Below are positions 28,297 through 36,249 of a stretch of 64,000 bases of DNA, piece after piece. The position numbers were made by a program, and so were the translations under genes. Where the stretch lies: positions 350,709-414,708 of the forward strand of contig NZ_FUYE01000004.1 in NCBI RefSeq assembly GCF_900167535.1. The letters run 5' to 3'. A model generated the notes under the pieces. The model was not told where the DNA came from and did no database searches. It saw only the letters and a program-made list of their open reading frames with translations. Source of the DNA: Prosthecobacter debontii (lineage in GTDB: Bacteria; Verrucomicrobiota; Verrucomicrobiia; Verrucomicrobiales; Verrucomicrobiaceae). How positions within the stretch are numbered: the first letter of the stretch is position 1; each line of letters starts with the position of its first letter.

Positions 28297-29498
28297 CCGC
28301 CACTCATCCTTCACCCGCCAAACTGAAGCCCAACCCCGCCTGGGCCTCGCTCTCGCTCTTTGAGCGCACGGGGTGGAAGCGCATGGCATTTGGAGAGTTT
28401 GCCGAGAACATCGGGGAGCGGGCGGAGCCGAAAGATGCGCAGGAGGAGATTTATGTCGGGCTGGAGCATCTGGACCCGCAGTGCCTGCACATCCGGCGCT
28501 GGGGGAAGGGCAGCGATGTCACGGGCACGAAGCTGCGGTTCCGGAAGGGCGACATCATCTTTGGCCGCCGCCGCGCCTATCAGCGGAAGCTGGCTGTGGC
28601 GGAATTTTGCGGGATCTGCTCCGCTCATGCCATGGTCATTCGGGCCAGGCCGGACAAGGTGCTGCCGGAGTTCCTGCCCTTCCTCATGATGAGCGACCGC
28701 TTCATGAACCGCGCCGTCGAGATTTCCGTCGGCTCGCTCTCGCCCACCATCAACTGGACCACGCTCAAGCTGGAGACCTTCGACCTCCCACCGCTCGACC
28801 AGCAGCGCCGCATCGCGGAAATCCTCTGGGCGGTGGATGAAAACGAACAGCAGGCAATCACACTTCGGTCTGCCCTTGAGAATGCAAAGGCTGCAACCGT
28901 GCATGCGTTCATCGAGCAAGCTCGCGAACACGGCCAGATTACTTCGCTGTTGAAAGGCTGCCAACGTGTCACCGATGGAACACATCAGCCACCAGGGGTT
29001 ACTGATGAAGGCGTTCCCTTTTTCCTCGTGAAAACGATTTCTTCAGGATGGGTGGATTGGAGTCACATCAAGTTTGTCAGTGAGGAAACATACATGGAGT
29101 TGACACGTCGGGTTCGGCCGAAGCACGGCGATATTTTATACACTGCGGTTGGAGCGACCTATGGCGTGGCACTGCTGGTTGATTTCGATACCCCGTTCGT
29201 TTTTCAGCGCCATATTGCCCACATCATTCCGAATCCCGACGTCTTCGACAGTGAGTATCTCGCTCTTTTCCTGAACTCACCCTTTGGAAAACGGCAGTCA
29301 GACCGAGCGGCGACAGGAAGCGTTCAACCAACAGTCACTTTGAAGTCTCTGAGTTCGTTTAAGGTGCCCTGCCCGCCCGTTGAAAAACAGAGGGATCTGG
29401 CGACGAAGGCAAAGAGCTTTGATTCTGCTCTCAAAGCGCGTGCGTTAGCAGACTTACGCGCAATATCATCGGGCATTCTCAATTCCATTCTTCCATGA
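28293..29498 (+). CDS. hsdS: Type I restriction-modification specificity subunit HsdS
   Basis: 401 residues with two target-recognition domains, each followed by a helical spacer: TRD1 ~25-180 ending 'PPLDQQRRIAEILWAV', and TRD2 ~210-380 ending 'PPVEKQRDLATKA'. HsdS chooses the DNA sequence that HsdM and HsdR act on. The first half is clearly richer in G+C than the second, as if the TRDs came from different sources. No intact HsdM or HsdR is in the window, so it may be an orphan. Its TGA overlaps the ATG of an hsdR-like stub, the normal coupling seen in hsdS-hsdR operons. Confidence 0.9.
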   Translation: MTATHPSPAKLKPNPAWASLSLFERTGWKRMAFGEFAENIGERAEPKDAQEEIYVGLEHLDPQCLHIRRWGKGSDVTGTKLRFRKGDIIFGRRRAYQRKLAVAEFCGICSAHAMVIRARPDKVLPEFLPFLMMSDRFMNRAVEISVGSLSPTINWTTLKLETFDLPPLDQQRRIAEILWAVDENEQQAITLRSALENAKAATVHAFIEQAREHGQITSLLKGCQRVTDGTHQPPGVTDEGVPFFLVKTISSGWVDWSHIKFVSEETYMELTRRVRPKHGDILYTAVGATYGVALLVDFDTPFVFQRHIAHIIPNPDVFDSEYLALFLNSPFGKRQSDRAATGSVQPTVTLKSLSSFKVPCPPVEKQRDLATKAKSFDSALKARALADLRAISSGILNSILP

Positions 29499-29536
29499 GC
29501 TTGACCAAATCCAATACCGTCGAGCAGATGCAATGA
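29495..29536 (+). pseudogene. hsdR 5'-end stub 1
   Basis: A 13-codon frame, MSLTKSNTVEQMQ then stop, starting in the hsdS stop (ATGA overlap). The first 12 codons match the usual start of type I restriction subunit HsdR ('MSFTESNTVEQM...'). The stop in turn overlaps the ATG of the Mrr-like gene, so the stub now works, at most, as a coupling leader peptide. Confidence 0.65.
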
Positions 29537-30444
29537 ACAAGAAACTTTCGCTAGCATTCGTCGAATTGACCCAAAACGCTCTTTTCAAGGCGATTTGGTT
29601 CAAGGGCAGCTTGCGGATGTTTTTGATTCAGCACCAAATCTCCGAAACAGCACTTGCTCAATGGCAGGCGGACCAATCCAAACGCGAATTCATTGAGTGG
29701 CTGTGGCCGAGGCAAGTGAAAGACGAAAAGGGGCAGAACGCGATCTTGGGTATGGCGAGATCATTGGCGGAGATGAACCCCTTTCCCGACTTGGAACGGA
29801 AGGAGGACACCAAAGAACGAATCCCTGAGGCGGCTGAGGCCATCAATCGGTTGAGAAGGGCGGTTTCGGAGATCAACGAAACGATCCGCGAAACAAGAGC
29901 TTCTGAAGCAAGGCGAAAGGCCGCGATCGAGGAGGTCGCGAAAAGACAAGCGGCGCAACAGTCTCTTGAAAAGCTCCAGACAGCGTTAAATAACCTCACG
30001 AGCAAGATCGGAACCCAAGAAAGTGGATATGAGTTCGAGCGGTGGAGCTACGATCTGGCGATTTACTTCGAACTCGAAGCCCGTCCCGGCTACAAAGCGA
30101 CAGGTCGGCAGATTGATGGAGCCATTACAATAGAAGGCACGACCTTCCTCATCGAAACCAAACTGGTAAACGAGCCCATCGGGTCTCCGAACATCGACAT
30201 CTTCATGGCGAAGATTGAATCCAAGGCAGACAATACCATGGGCCTGTTTATCTCTCAATCTTGCTTCAACGAAGGAGCTAAGCTGGCTGCGTCAAAGCAG
30301 CGCACGCCGATGCTGCTTTTGGATTCAGGCCACGTCTTCAATCTGATCATGCGTGGTGAAATGACACCTCCGCAAGTGGTGTCCCGCATCAAACGCCACG
30401 CCCACCAAACCGGATCATCCTATCTCGATGCCAGCGACTTCTGA
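29533..30444 (+). CDS. Mrr-like restriction endonuclease with coiled coil
   Basis: 303 residues. The N-terminal helical part (1-95) is of unknown type; a charged coiled coil spans ~96-160; the C-terminal domain is a PD-(D/E)xK nuclease of the Mrr/restriction type, with 'ESGYEFERWSYDLA' and the catalytic pattern 'QIDGAITIEGTTFLIETKL' (Asp195, Glu208-x-Lys210). It would cut DNA or act as a defence effector. It begins inside the hsdR stub 1 stop (ATGA), so it replaced the body of hsdR at this spot. The next gene follows 39 bases on. Confidence 0.75.
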   Translation: MNKKLSLAFVELTQNALFKAIWFKGSLRMFLIQHQISETALAQWQADQSKREFIEWLWPRQVKDEKGQNAILGMARSLAEMNPFPDLERKEDTKERIPEAAEAINRLRRAVSEINETIRETRASEARRKAAIEEVAKRQAAQQSLEKLQTALNNLTSKIGTQESGYEFERWSYDLAIYFELEARPGYKATGRQIDGAITIEGTTFLIETKLVNEPIGSPNIDIFMAKIESKADNTMGLFISQSCFNEGAKLAASKQRTPMLLLDSGHVFNLIMRGEMTPPQVVSRIKRHAHQTGSSYLDASDF

Positions 30445-30483
30445 TCATCATCGGCTCTGCACGATCCTCAACCCACCACGACC

Positions 30484-31494
30484 ATGGCGACCAAAGCATC
30501 CAAAAAGAAGCCCCCCTCTCCGGCATCGAATCCCCAACGGGACATGTTCGTGATCATGCCCTTCTCCGGCAGCAAGTCCTGCACCGAGGAGCAATGGACG
30601 GACATCTTTGAAAACGTCTTCTCACCCGCCGCCGAAGCCGCAGGGCTTTCGTGCTCCAGAGCCAAAGTGAGCACCGGAAGCCTCATCAAATCCATCGTCG
30701 AGCGCCTCCGGACGTCCTACATCGTGCTGGCGGACATCACGGACGCCAACCCCAATGTCTTCTACGAACTCGGTGTTCGCCACTCCCTGAGCAAACGCAC
30801 GATCATCGTCGCTCAAGGAGCCAGTCACATTCCTTCCGATCTGCGCGGATACTGGTCCCTGATCTATGGCACCGAGCCGAGACATGTGAAGAAGTTTGCG
30901 GAAGATCTAAAGGGCATCGTTGACCATATCAACGCGGAACCGGAGAGGCCTGATAACCCGGTGAGTGATTACCTGGAGCGTGAGTTTGTTCAGAGCACGA
31001 GAATCAAGACATTGGACGCCGCCCGCAGGTTCAGTGCGTTACACACAGAGTTGACCGGCATCCTTGGAGAACTGTCGGGCGGCAGATTTCGAAGGTATCC
31101 AAGTTCGGTCGGTCAACACTCGTGCTTATCGCTCCTTCTCGATGAACGCTACATTGATCCAGGTCCAGAACTGCTAAGACAGGCATACGAGGCTAGAAAG
31201 ACATTGCGTGTGCTTATGGGGTGCGACGAACCCAGCAGTTCATTTGTGGCTGACGCTATCTCTATGGTTTCGGCGTTAATGAATGATGTCCGAGTGCTAC
31301 GGGACAAGCTGGCAAAAGGAGATTACTCCGAACCTGAGCAGATCAGTGTTCTAAATTGGAGTTTCTCGGCTAGCACAAACCAACCCCAGTCGCCCCTCAA
31401 AACACGGGAACCCAGCCCATATAGGTGTGCCTTCTCCCCACGTCCGAGTGGCCCGACGGGATATGGTGATGAAGATAGCGACGACAGTTTATAG
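30484..31494 (+). CDS. Nucleoside 2-deoxyribosyltransferase/TIR-like nucleotide-binding protein
   Basis: 336 residues. The first ~150 carry the pattern 'DMFVIMPFSG', 'ADITDANPNVFYELGVRHSL' and 'KRTIIVAQGA', typical of the nucleoside-2-deoxyribosyltransferase-like/TIR-like fold often found in bacterial defence genes; Asp84 and Glu95 would line the nucleotide pocket. The remainder is helical with no recognised domain, and the last ~40 residues are Pro/Ser-rich. Catalytic activity is inferred, not shown. Eleven bases after its stop lies hsdR stub 2. Confidence 0.7.
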   Translation: MATKASKKKPPSPASNPQRDMFVIMPFSGSKSCTEEQWTDIFENVFSPAAEAAGLSCSRAKVSTGSLIKSIVERLRTSYIVLADITDANPNVFYELGVRHSLSKRTIIVAQGASHIPSDLRGYWSLIYGTEPRHVKKFAEDLKGIVDHINAEPERPDNPVSDYLEREFVQSTRIKTLDAARRFSALHTELTGILGELSGGRFRRYPSSVGQHSCLSLLLDERYIDPGPELLRQAYEARKTLRVLMGCDEPSSSFVADAISMVSALMNDVRVLRDKLAKGDYSEPEQISVLNWSFSASTNQPQSPLKTREPSPYRCAFSPRPSGPTGYGDEDSDDSL

Positions 31495-31505
31495 ATTCTA
31501 TCTCC

Positions 31506-31649
31506 ATGAGCTTCCCCGAATCCGACACCGTCGAGCAGGTTCTCCTCGACGCAACGACGAGCCTCGGCAGCGGCGCGGGCAGTTCAGTGCTGGGCGAGAC
31601 CGCGTTTTTTTTCCGCTTATTCTCAAGAAGCTCTCTCCATTACTTTTAA
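31506..31649 (+). pseudogene. hsdR 5'-end stub 2
   Basis: A 47-codon frame whose first 21 codons read 'MSFPESDTVEQVLLDA' and on to TTSLG, the start of an HsdR protein, then diverge ('SSVLGE...') and stop. It aligns with stub 3 through 'SSVL.E', but the bases differ at many positions, so it is not a fresh duplicate. It ends 12 bases before the TIR-HD gene. Confidence 0.7.
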
Positions 31650-31661
31650 CCAATATTCGCA

Positions 31662-33530
31662 ATGGCAGATAACGCATCATATGACGTATTTTTGAGCCAC
31701 AACAGCCGTGACAAGGCCTTGGTAAAAGAGCTGAAGACGTGGCTAAATGGTTTAGGTCTGCGTTCATGGCTGGATGAGGATGAACTGCAGCCAGGATTGC
31801 GCTGGCAGAAGCTGCTTGATAAGGCAATCAAGTGCAGCAAGAGCGTTGCTGTCTTGATCGGTCCAAGTGGCACGGGACCATGGGAAATAGAAGAACTGGA
31901 GAATGCTTTGATCTATGCGGTAAAAGATGATCGCCCAGTAATTCCCGTCTTCTTACCAGGGGCTCCAGAAAACATCGATCTACCACCATTCTTGAGCAAT
32001 CGTGGCACGGTAGACTTGAGGCCAGCGTTTGCCGAAGAGAACATTGATCGTCTTCGTTGGGGGATTACCGGAGAGCGTTATCATATCCGCGAGGGGGCAG
32101 CGACACGAAATTCCAGTGAACCCGTGCGTGCCATCAGTGAAAAAGAACTATCAGCGGCTGAACATGTGCTTGAGGCTCTGCTCAAACAGGGACAGCAGGC
32201 AAGAGACGAGGATAGAAGCCAATACGTTGATCGTGTTGGTTTTACTGTCTTGATAAAGCAATTAATCAATGCTTCCCCACGCATGCAGATGGAGATGCTG
32301 GCTGCGATTCGGCGGATTTATCCTTCCCGCACAATTTGGGCTCGCGGTAAGCTTGCTTACATACTAGGGCGATTCACTGACTCTGCCGTTCGGAAAGAAG
32401 CGGTTGATGTCTTGAAGTCGTATCTCGCTGAACACACGCACGCGTTGCAAAATCTCCAAAGCGTCAACGCTGTGGACAATGGAAGTCTAAGAGACGAGTT
32501 GTTTCTGGAGAGGACTATTTATATAAGCTTGGCATACTTAGGAGACGATTACGCATCTATGGCGTATGTTCAGAAGCTAATTAGCGATCCCATTGTTGAC
32601 GAGTTGAATCGGGGCTTTCACCTCGATTATTACGGTGATTCAATCGTGCCTGACTTGACTTCAAACCCCGGGACAAATACTTTCACGACATTGATTCTAC
32701 GCCTTCGCACGGACCTCACTAATCAGTCTGCACGGCCAATGACAGAAATTGAGTTGCAGACTTTGATGTCTCTAGCTGTCCCTCGTCATTTAGCCGGGAG
32801 TCTTAGCGATTTAATCCGGAACTCGATTGTTGATCTCGTTAACGATTTCAGGCTATCCCGAATTATAAAACTACTACCGCCCTTCGCTTCATTCATTGAC
32901 GCGAGTACATCGATTCTTCAGCGAGCAAAGGCAAGTCCTGGCTCCGTGGTTTCAGATTTTTATCAGTTGAAAGTCACACGACGCCAAGGCTGGCTGCAAA
33001 GGGGAATTTATGAACCTGAATCAGTGGCTGATCACACATGGGGCGCGATGATTCTTGCCCAAATCTTCCTGCCTGAGAATGCCGGAACTGAAGAATTATC
33101 TGACCCTAGTTACTCAAAGCATAGGGTTGTTGAGATGCTTTTAATTCACGATCTTTCAGAAGCATTCACCGGCGACAAACCACTATCCGACAAGTCAGAA
33201 GCAGATCTTTTTCAGGAACGTCAGGTGATGCGGCGAATCTCTGGATTTGGCGGCTTATCCATTTTCACAGGAATGGCTAACTTTTGGTCGCTAAACGAAG
33301 AGTTTGTTGCCCAAAAGTCGGTCAATGCGCGCTTAGCGATGGATTTTGACACACTCGATGGATATTTCCAACTTCAAAGATATTCGAGTGAGGGGCAGAA
33401 TATCACGGACGGAAAGGAATTTGCCGAATCGCTCATTGCGAGACTGAAAACGGATTTCTGTCTGACCCTTTTTGGCCGATTGGCTCAGAGTGATGCACCG
33501 TTACTAAAGTGGTTTGCGCAATCCAAATGA
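31662..33530 (+). CDS. TIR - helical - HD phosphohydrolase fusion protein
   Basis: 622 residues in three parts. (1) TIR domain 1-140: 'YDVFLSHNSRDKALVKEL' and a W-x3-E pattern, 'GPWEIEELENAL' (Trp74, Glu78), as in NAD-cleaving bacterial TIRs. (2) An all-helical middle ~155-410, possibly HEAT-like. (3) A C-terminal HD domain ~425-600, with 'GIYEPESVADHTWGA' (His458), 'VEMLLIHDLSEAFTGD' (His496-Asp497) and 'LAMDFDTLDGYFQ' (Asp561 region), resembling YfbR-like 5'-nucleotidases. I infer an antiphage protein joining NAD depletion with nucleotide removal or signalling. The stop overlaps the ATG of hsdR stub 3 (ATGA). I know of no described system with this architecture. Confidence 0.8.
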   Translation: MADNASYDVFLSHNSRDKALVKELKTWLNGLGLRSWLDEDELQPGLRWQKLLDKAIKCSKSVAVLIGPSGTGPWEIEELENALIYAVKDDRPVIPVFLPGAPENIDLPPFLSNRGTVDLRPAFAEENIDRLRWGITGERYHIREGAATRNSSEPVRAISEKELSAAEHVLEALLKQGQQARDEDRSQYVDRVGFTVLIKQLINASPRMQMEMLAAIRRIYPSRTIWARGKLAYILGRFTDSAVRKEAVDVLKSYLAEHTHALQNLQSVNAVDNGSLRDELFLERTIYISLAYLGDDYASMAYVQKLISDPIVDELNRGFHLDYYGDSIVPDLTSNPGTNTFTTLILRLRTDLTNQSARPMTEIELQTLMSLAVPRHLAGSLSDLIRNSIVDLVNDFRLSRIIKLLPPFASFIDASTSILQRAKASPGSVVSDFYQLKVTRRQGWLQRGIYEPESVADHTWGAMILAQIFLPENAGTEELSDPSYSKHRVVEMLLIHDLSEAFTGDKPLSDKSEADLFQERQVMRRISGFGGLSIFTGMANFWSLNEEFVAQKSVNARLAMDFDTLDGYFQLQRYSSEGQNITDGKEFAESLIARLKTDFCLTLFGRLAQSDAPLLKWFAQSK

Positions 33531-33634
33531 GCTTCACCGAATCCAACACAGTCGAGCAGATGATCCTCGACGCCGCGACCAGCCTCGGCAGTTCCGTGCT
33601 GCGCGAGGACCAACACAGTACTATGAACTCTTGA
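33527..33634 (+). pseudogene. hsdR 5'-end stub 3
   Basis: A 35-codon frame starting inside the TIR-HD stop (ATGA). It begins 'MSFTESNTVEQMILDA' and continues ATSLGSSVLRE, the clearest match to an HsdR N-terminus in the island, then loses similarity and stops at 33632. It ends 12 bases before the TIR-kinase gene. Confidence 0.75.
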
Positions 33635-33646
33635 GCGATACCAATT

Positions 33647-35206
33647 ATGGCCACCACAAAGCGAACCAAGAGAATTTTTATCAGCCATGCTCATGCTGAT
33701 AAGCCCCTCGTGGATGCATTGGTGGATTTGATCGAAACGGGAATGGGAATCCCTTCGACAAACATCTTTTGCACTGCACTCGAGGGGCTTGGAATCCCCT
33801 CAGGTGCAAGTTTCATTGACTACATCAAGCAGCAGATCCGGAGGCCTGATGTTGTGTTACTTTTGATCACTGAGAATTATCTCAAGCGTCCATTCTGTTT
33901 GGCGGAAATGGGAGCAGCATGGGCGATGTCGCACAGGGTCATACCGCTCCTTTCTGGTAGAATGAGTCCGGGCGACGTAGGGGGTGTTTTGGGAGCAACC
34001 CAAATCCTCAAGGTTGATCAGGACAGCGGGCTGAATCAGTTTTTTCAGGAACTGACGACAGCACTGCGCGTCTCAATATCTAACGTTCCTCGTTGGGAGG
34101 CAAAAAAACAGCAGTTCTTGGCTCTAGTCGGTAGTCTTCAGCCGAAGGCAACATTGCCAGCACCCGAAAAGACGACGGTGAGCGGCGAATCTGAGTTGCC
34201 GCTCGCGCATCATATTGAAGGTATTTGGAGAGCTGAATTTCATTACACTGATGGAAGCGAATACCGGGAGATAATTGAGATTCGCCGAGAAAGTAGGAAT
34301 GAATTTACTGGTCGGATTGTGCCAAGCCTCGACAACTGCCCCCACACAGCCTCAATTGATCACAACCGCACGAAGCGTATCCACGCAAGCCTCAGCGGAA
34401 CTGATATGCTGACTGGTGTATGGTATCAGCCTGCACGTCCTCTGACACATGGAGCATTCCAACTTAAAGTGTCTCAAGAGGACGACTCGCTTTTGGGAGG
34501 ATGGTTGATGTTTAGCGATAACAAAGGTATTCCGGTTTCCGATCGGTGGAACTGGTATCGGCATGTGGTTGGCGCTAACTCAAGGTTTGGCGTGTATGGT
34601 GTCACGGGTGCCGGGAAAACGACGCTCTGTGAACACCTTCAACAACGGGTCATGAACTGCCGATTCTTTTCAGAGTCAGGAGTGATTGGCGACTATATGA
34701 AGCGGTTTCATGAAGAGTCCTTGGAGGAGTTTAAGCTTCGGTCAGAGGCAGGACGGATGGAAGGCCGCCAAAAAGCGTTTCGATTCCATGCAGAGCGAAT
34801 CAAAAACTCCTGCGGGGTATTTGTGGGGGATGCCCACTATTCATTTCCAGCTGAGAGACTGGGGAGTCTCGTGCAACCCCACCCTGATTCTCGCAATGGC
34901 ATCCAGCCTGTGATGCCGGATGCCGCGTGGGAGATATATCAAGCTATCATCTATCTCGATACGCCTGCCAGCATTGTTAAACAGAGGCTTCAAAAGCAGG
35001 CTCAACAGACAGGACGAAATGAATGGGCCTCGAAGCTAGGCGTCCATGAGATACAAGACTGGATCGACTACGAGAAAGAGATGCTGTCCAGGCAATGTGC
35101 TCTACGGGGGAAGCCGTTTTATGTTCTCTCCGGTGACGGGGCAGCCGCTGAAATAGCATCGCAAGCGTCCGTCTTCGTTGAGCAATTCAAACCCACCGCC
35201 TATTAG
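33647..35206 (+). CDS. TIR - beta domain - P-loop kinase fusion protein
   Basis: 519 residues. The TIR domain (1-165) shows 'KRIFISHAHADKPLVDAL' and 'RPFCLAEMGAAWAMS' with Glu87 at the NADase glutamate position. A beta-rich middle (~185-305; 'IEGIWRAEFHYTDGSEYR', 'LTGVWYQPARP') looks like a ligand-sensing or binding module. The C-terminal ~205 residues are a P-loop nucleoside/nucleotide-kinase-like domain: 'GVYGVTGAGKTTLCEHL' (P-loop 318-326), 'YLDTPASIVKQRLQKQ' and a lid-like Arg/Lys-rich helix. I infer an NAD-cleaving defence protein with a nucleotide-kinase partner domain. It lies between hsdR stubs 3 and 4. Confidence 0.75.
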   Translation: MATTKRTKRIFISHAHADKPLVDALVDLIETGMGIPSTNIFCTALEGLGIPSGASFIDYIKQQIRRPDVVLLLITENYLKRPFCLAEMGAAWAMSHRVIPLLSGRMSPGDVGGVLGATQILKVDQDSGLNQFFQELTTALRVSISNVPRWEAKKQQFLALVGSLQPKATLPAPEKTTVSGESELPLAHHIEGIWRAEFHYTDGSEYREIIEIRRESRNEFTGRIVPSLDNCPHTASIDHNRTKRIHASLSGTDMLTGVWYQPARPLTHGAFQLKVSQEDDSLLGGWLMFSDNKGIPVSDRWNWYRHVVGANSRFGVYGVTGAGKTTLCEHLQQRVMNCRFFSESGVIGDYMKRFHEESLEEFKLRSEAGRMEGRQKAFRFHAERIKNSCGVFVGDAHYSFPAERLGSLVQPHPDSRNGIQPVMPDAAWEIYQAIIYLDTPASIVKQRLQKQAQQTGRNEWASKLGVHEIQDWIDYEKEMLSRQCALRGKPFYVLSGDGAAAEIASQASVFVEQFKPTAY

Positions 35207-35208
35207 GC

Positions 35209-35484
35209 ATGTCCACGGACTCCAACACTGTCGAAAATAAGGTCATCGACACCGCGACCAGTCTCGGCAGCGGCGAGGATATTTTGGATCAGGACGTTGC
35301 CGCTCGCCAGCAACTTTTTCTGGCACGGACTTTGTTGATTCAGACCATTTGTCTCAACAATGAACAGTCTGCACATAAATATTTGCTCTCGATTCTTACT
35401 GATCCACTAAACGATCAACTGAACCGAGGATTTCATTTGGTACATTATGCCTCTGGAGTGCCCCGAAGTTTGAGCCAGTTTTTA
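35209..35484 (+). pseudogene. hsdR stub 4 fused to a TIR-HD-like middle fragment, cut by an IS
   Basis: The frame opens two bases after the TIR-kinase stop with 'MSTDSNTVENKVIDTATSLG', an HsdR-like start. It then runs in frame into sequence like the helical middle of the TIR-HD protein: 'QQLFLARTLLIQT' and 'ILTDPLNDQLNRGFHLVHYA' align with its residues ~280-325 (LFLERT..., ISDPIVDELNRGFHLDYYG). The reading frame is stopped by TGA, the first three bases of the IS3-family element at 35485. So a deletion joined the stub to a relative of the TIR-HD gene before the insertion. Confidence 0.7.
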
Positions 35485-35556
35485 TGAGAGTCTGAGTCTG
35501 GCGGGTGGGTTGGTTTGTTGGGGGATCTCTTGGGTACCGATGGGGAGAGGAGACTC

Positions 35557-36249
35557 CTAAGTTGTCTGTGAACTCGCAATGCCTTCAGGCTGACGGAGCG
35601 GAGCGCAGGCGGCCTGAAGGCATTGCTGCGCGAACTCCTCCGGGGTCCGTCAGCCTAACAAAGAGTGCAATCGTTGATGGTTGTAGGCCTCCCGCTACGC
35701 TTTGCCAAGCACCTTCGCTTCCAGCAATGTGCTAAAGCTCTCCACGTTGAGCAGTTCGTCCCTCATCCGGCTGTTGAAGCTTTCACTATATGCGTTCTGC
35801 CACGGGCTGCCTGGCTTGATGTAGAGCGTCTCAAAGCCTTTCTCGGCGATCCACTTCCTCACCACTTTGGCGACGAACTCCGGACCATTATCGCTGCGGA
35901 TGTATTTCGGCGCGCACCCACGCCGGGCGACGGCGGCTTCAAGCACCCTCACCACATCCGCTGCCTCCATTTTACGCTCCACTTCCAACGCCACGTTTTC
36001 ACGCGTGAACTCGTCGCAAATGGGCAGCCATTTGAGCCGCCTGCCGTCCTCGGTCTGGTCAAAGACAAAGTCATAACACCACACCTCGTTGATCTGCGGG
36101 GCACGCTGCCTCTGGCTGCCTGCTTCGATGCTGCCCAAGCGCAGGGTTGAGCGGGGCTGGACAAGGCTCTTGCAGGCCCGGCGCTGGGACACCTGGAACT
36201 TGCCTTCCAGGTGCACCACCGCCTCGCGTTTGCGCGCCGGGCTTACCAT
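35557..36249 (-). pseudogene. IS3-family transposase OrfB, deleted and with two in-frame stops
   Basis: The rve/DDE domain is readable: 'EVWCYDFVFDQTEDGR' (first Asp), 'RSDNGPEFVAKVVRKWI' (second Asp) and 'NAYSESFNSRMRDEL' (Glu). Between 'QPRST' near the start and the first Asp block about 80 residues of the normal domain are absent. Near the C-terminus an expected Trp codon is TAG (35695-35697), and another in-frame TGA follows at about 35650; reading through gives 'REAYNHQRLHSLLG' then 'RTPEEFAQQCLQAA', ending at 35557. It is inactive. Confidence 0.85.
35576..35626. repeat. 15-bp perfect inverted repeat near the IS 3' end of orfB
   Basis: GCAATGCCTTCAGGC (35576-35590) pairs perfectly with GCCTGAAGGCATTGC (35612-35626) around a 21-base spacer. 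It lies within the decayed orfB C-terminal region. It may be an internal feature of the IS or a product of decay. Confidence 0.6.

Noticed and set aside
31506..33634. hsdR stubs as integron attC or phage att sites
   Set aside because: No inverted core sites or identical crossover sequence can be seen and no integrase is in the window; homologous recombination fits better.
29495..35490. CRISPR-like regular spacing of the MSxxxSNTVEQ repeats
   Set aside because: The copies are protein-coding starts about 1.6-2.0 kb apart and diverged, not short identical repeats with spacers.
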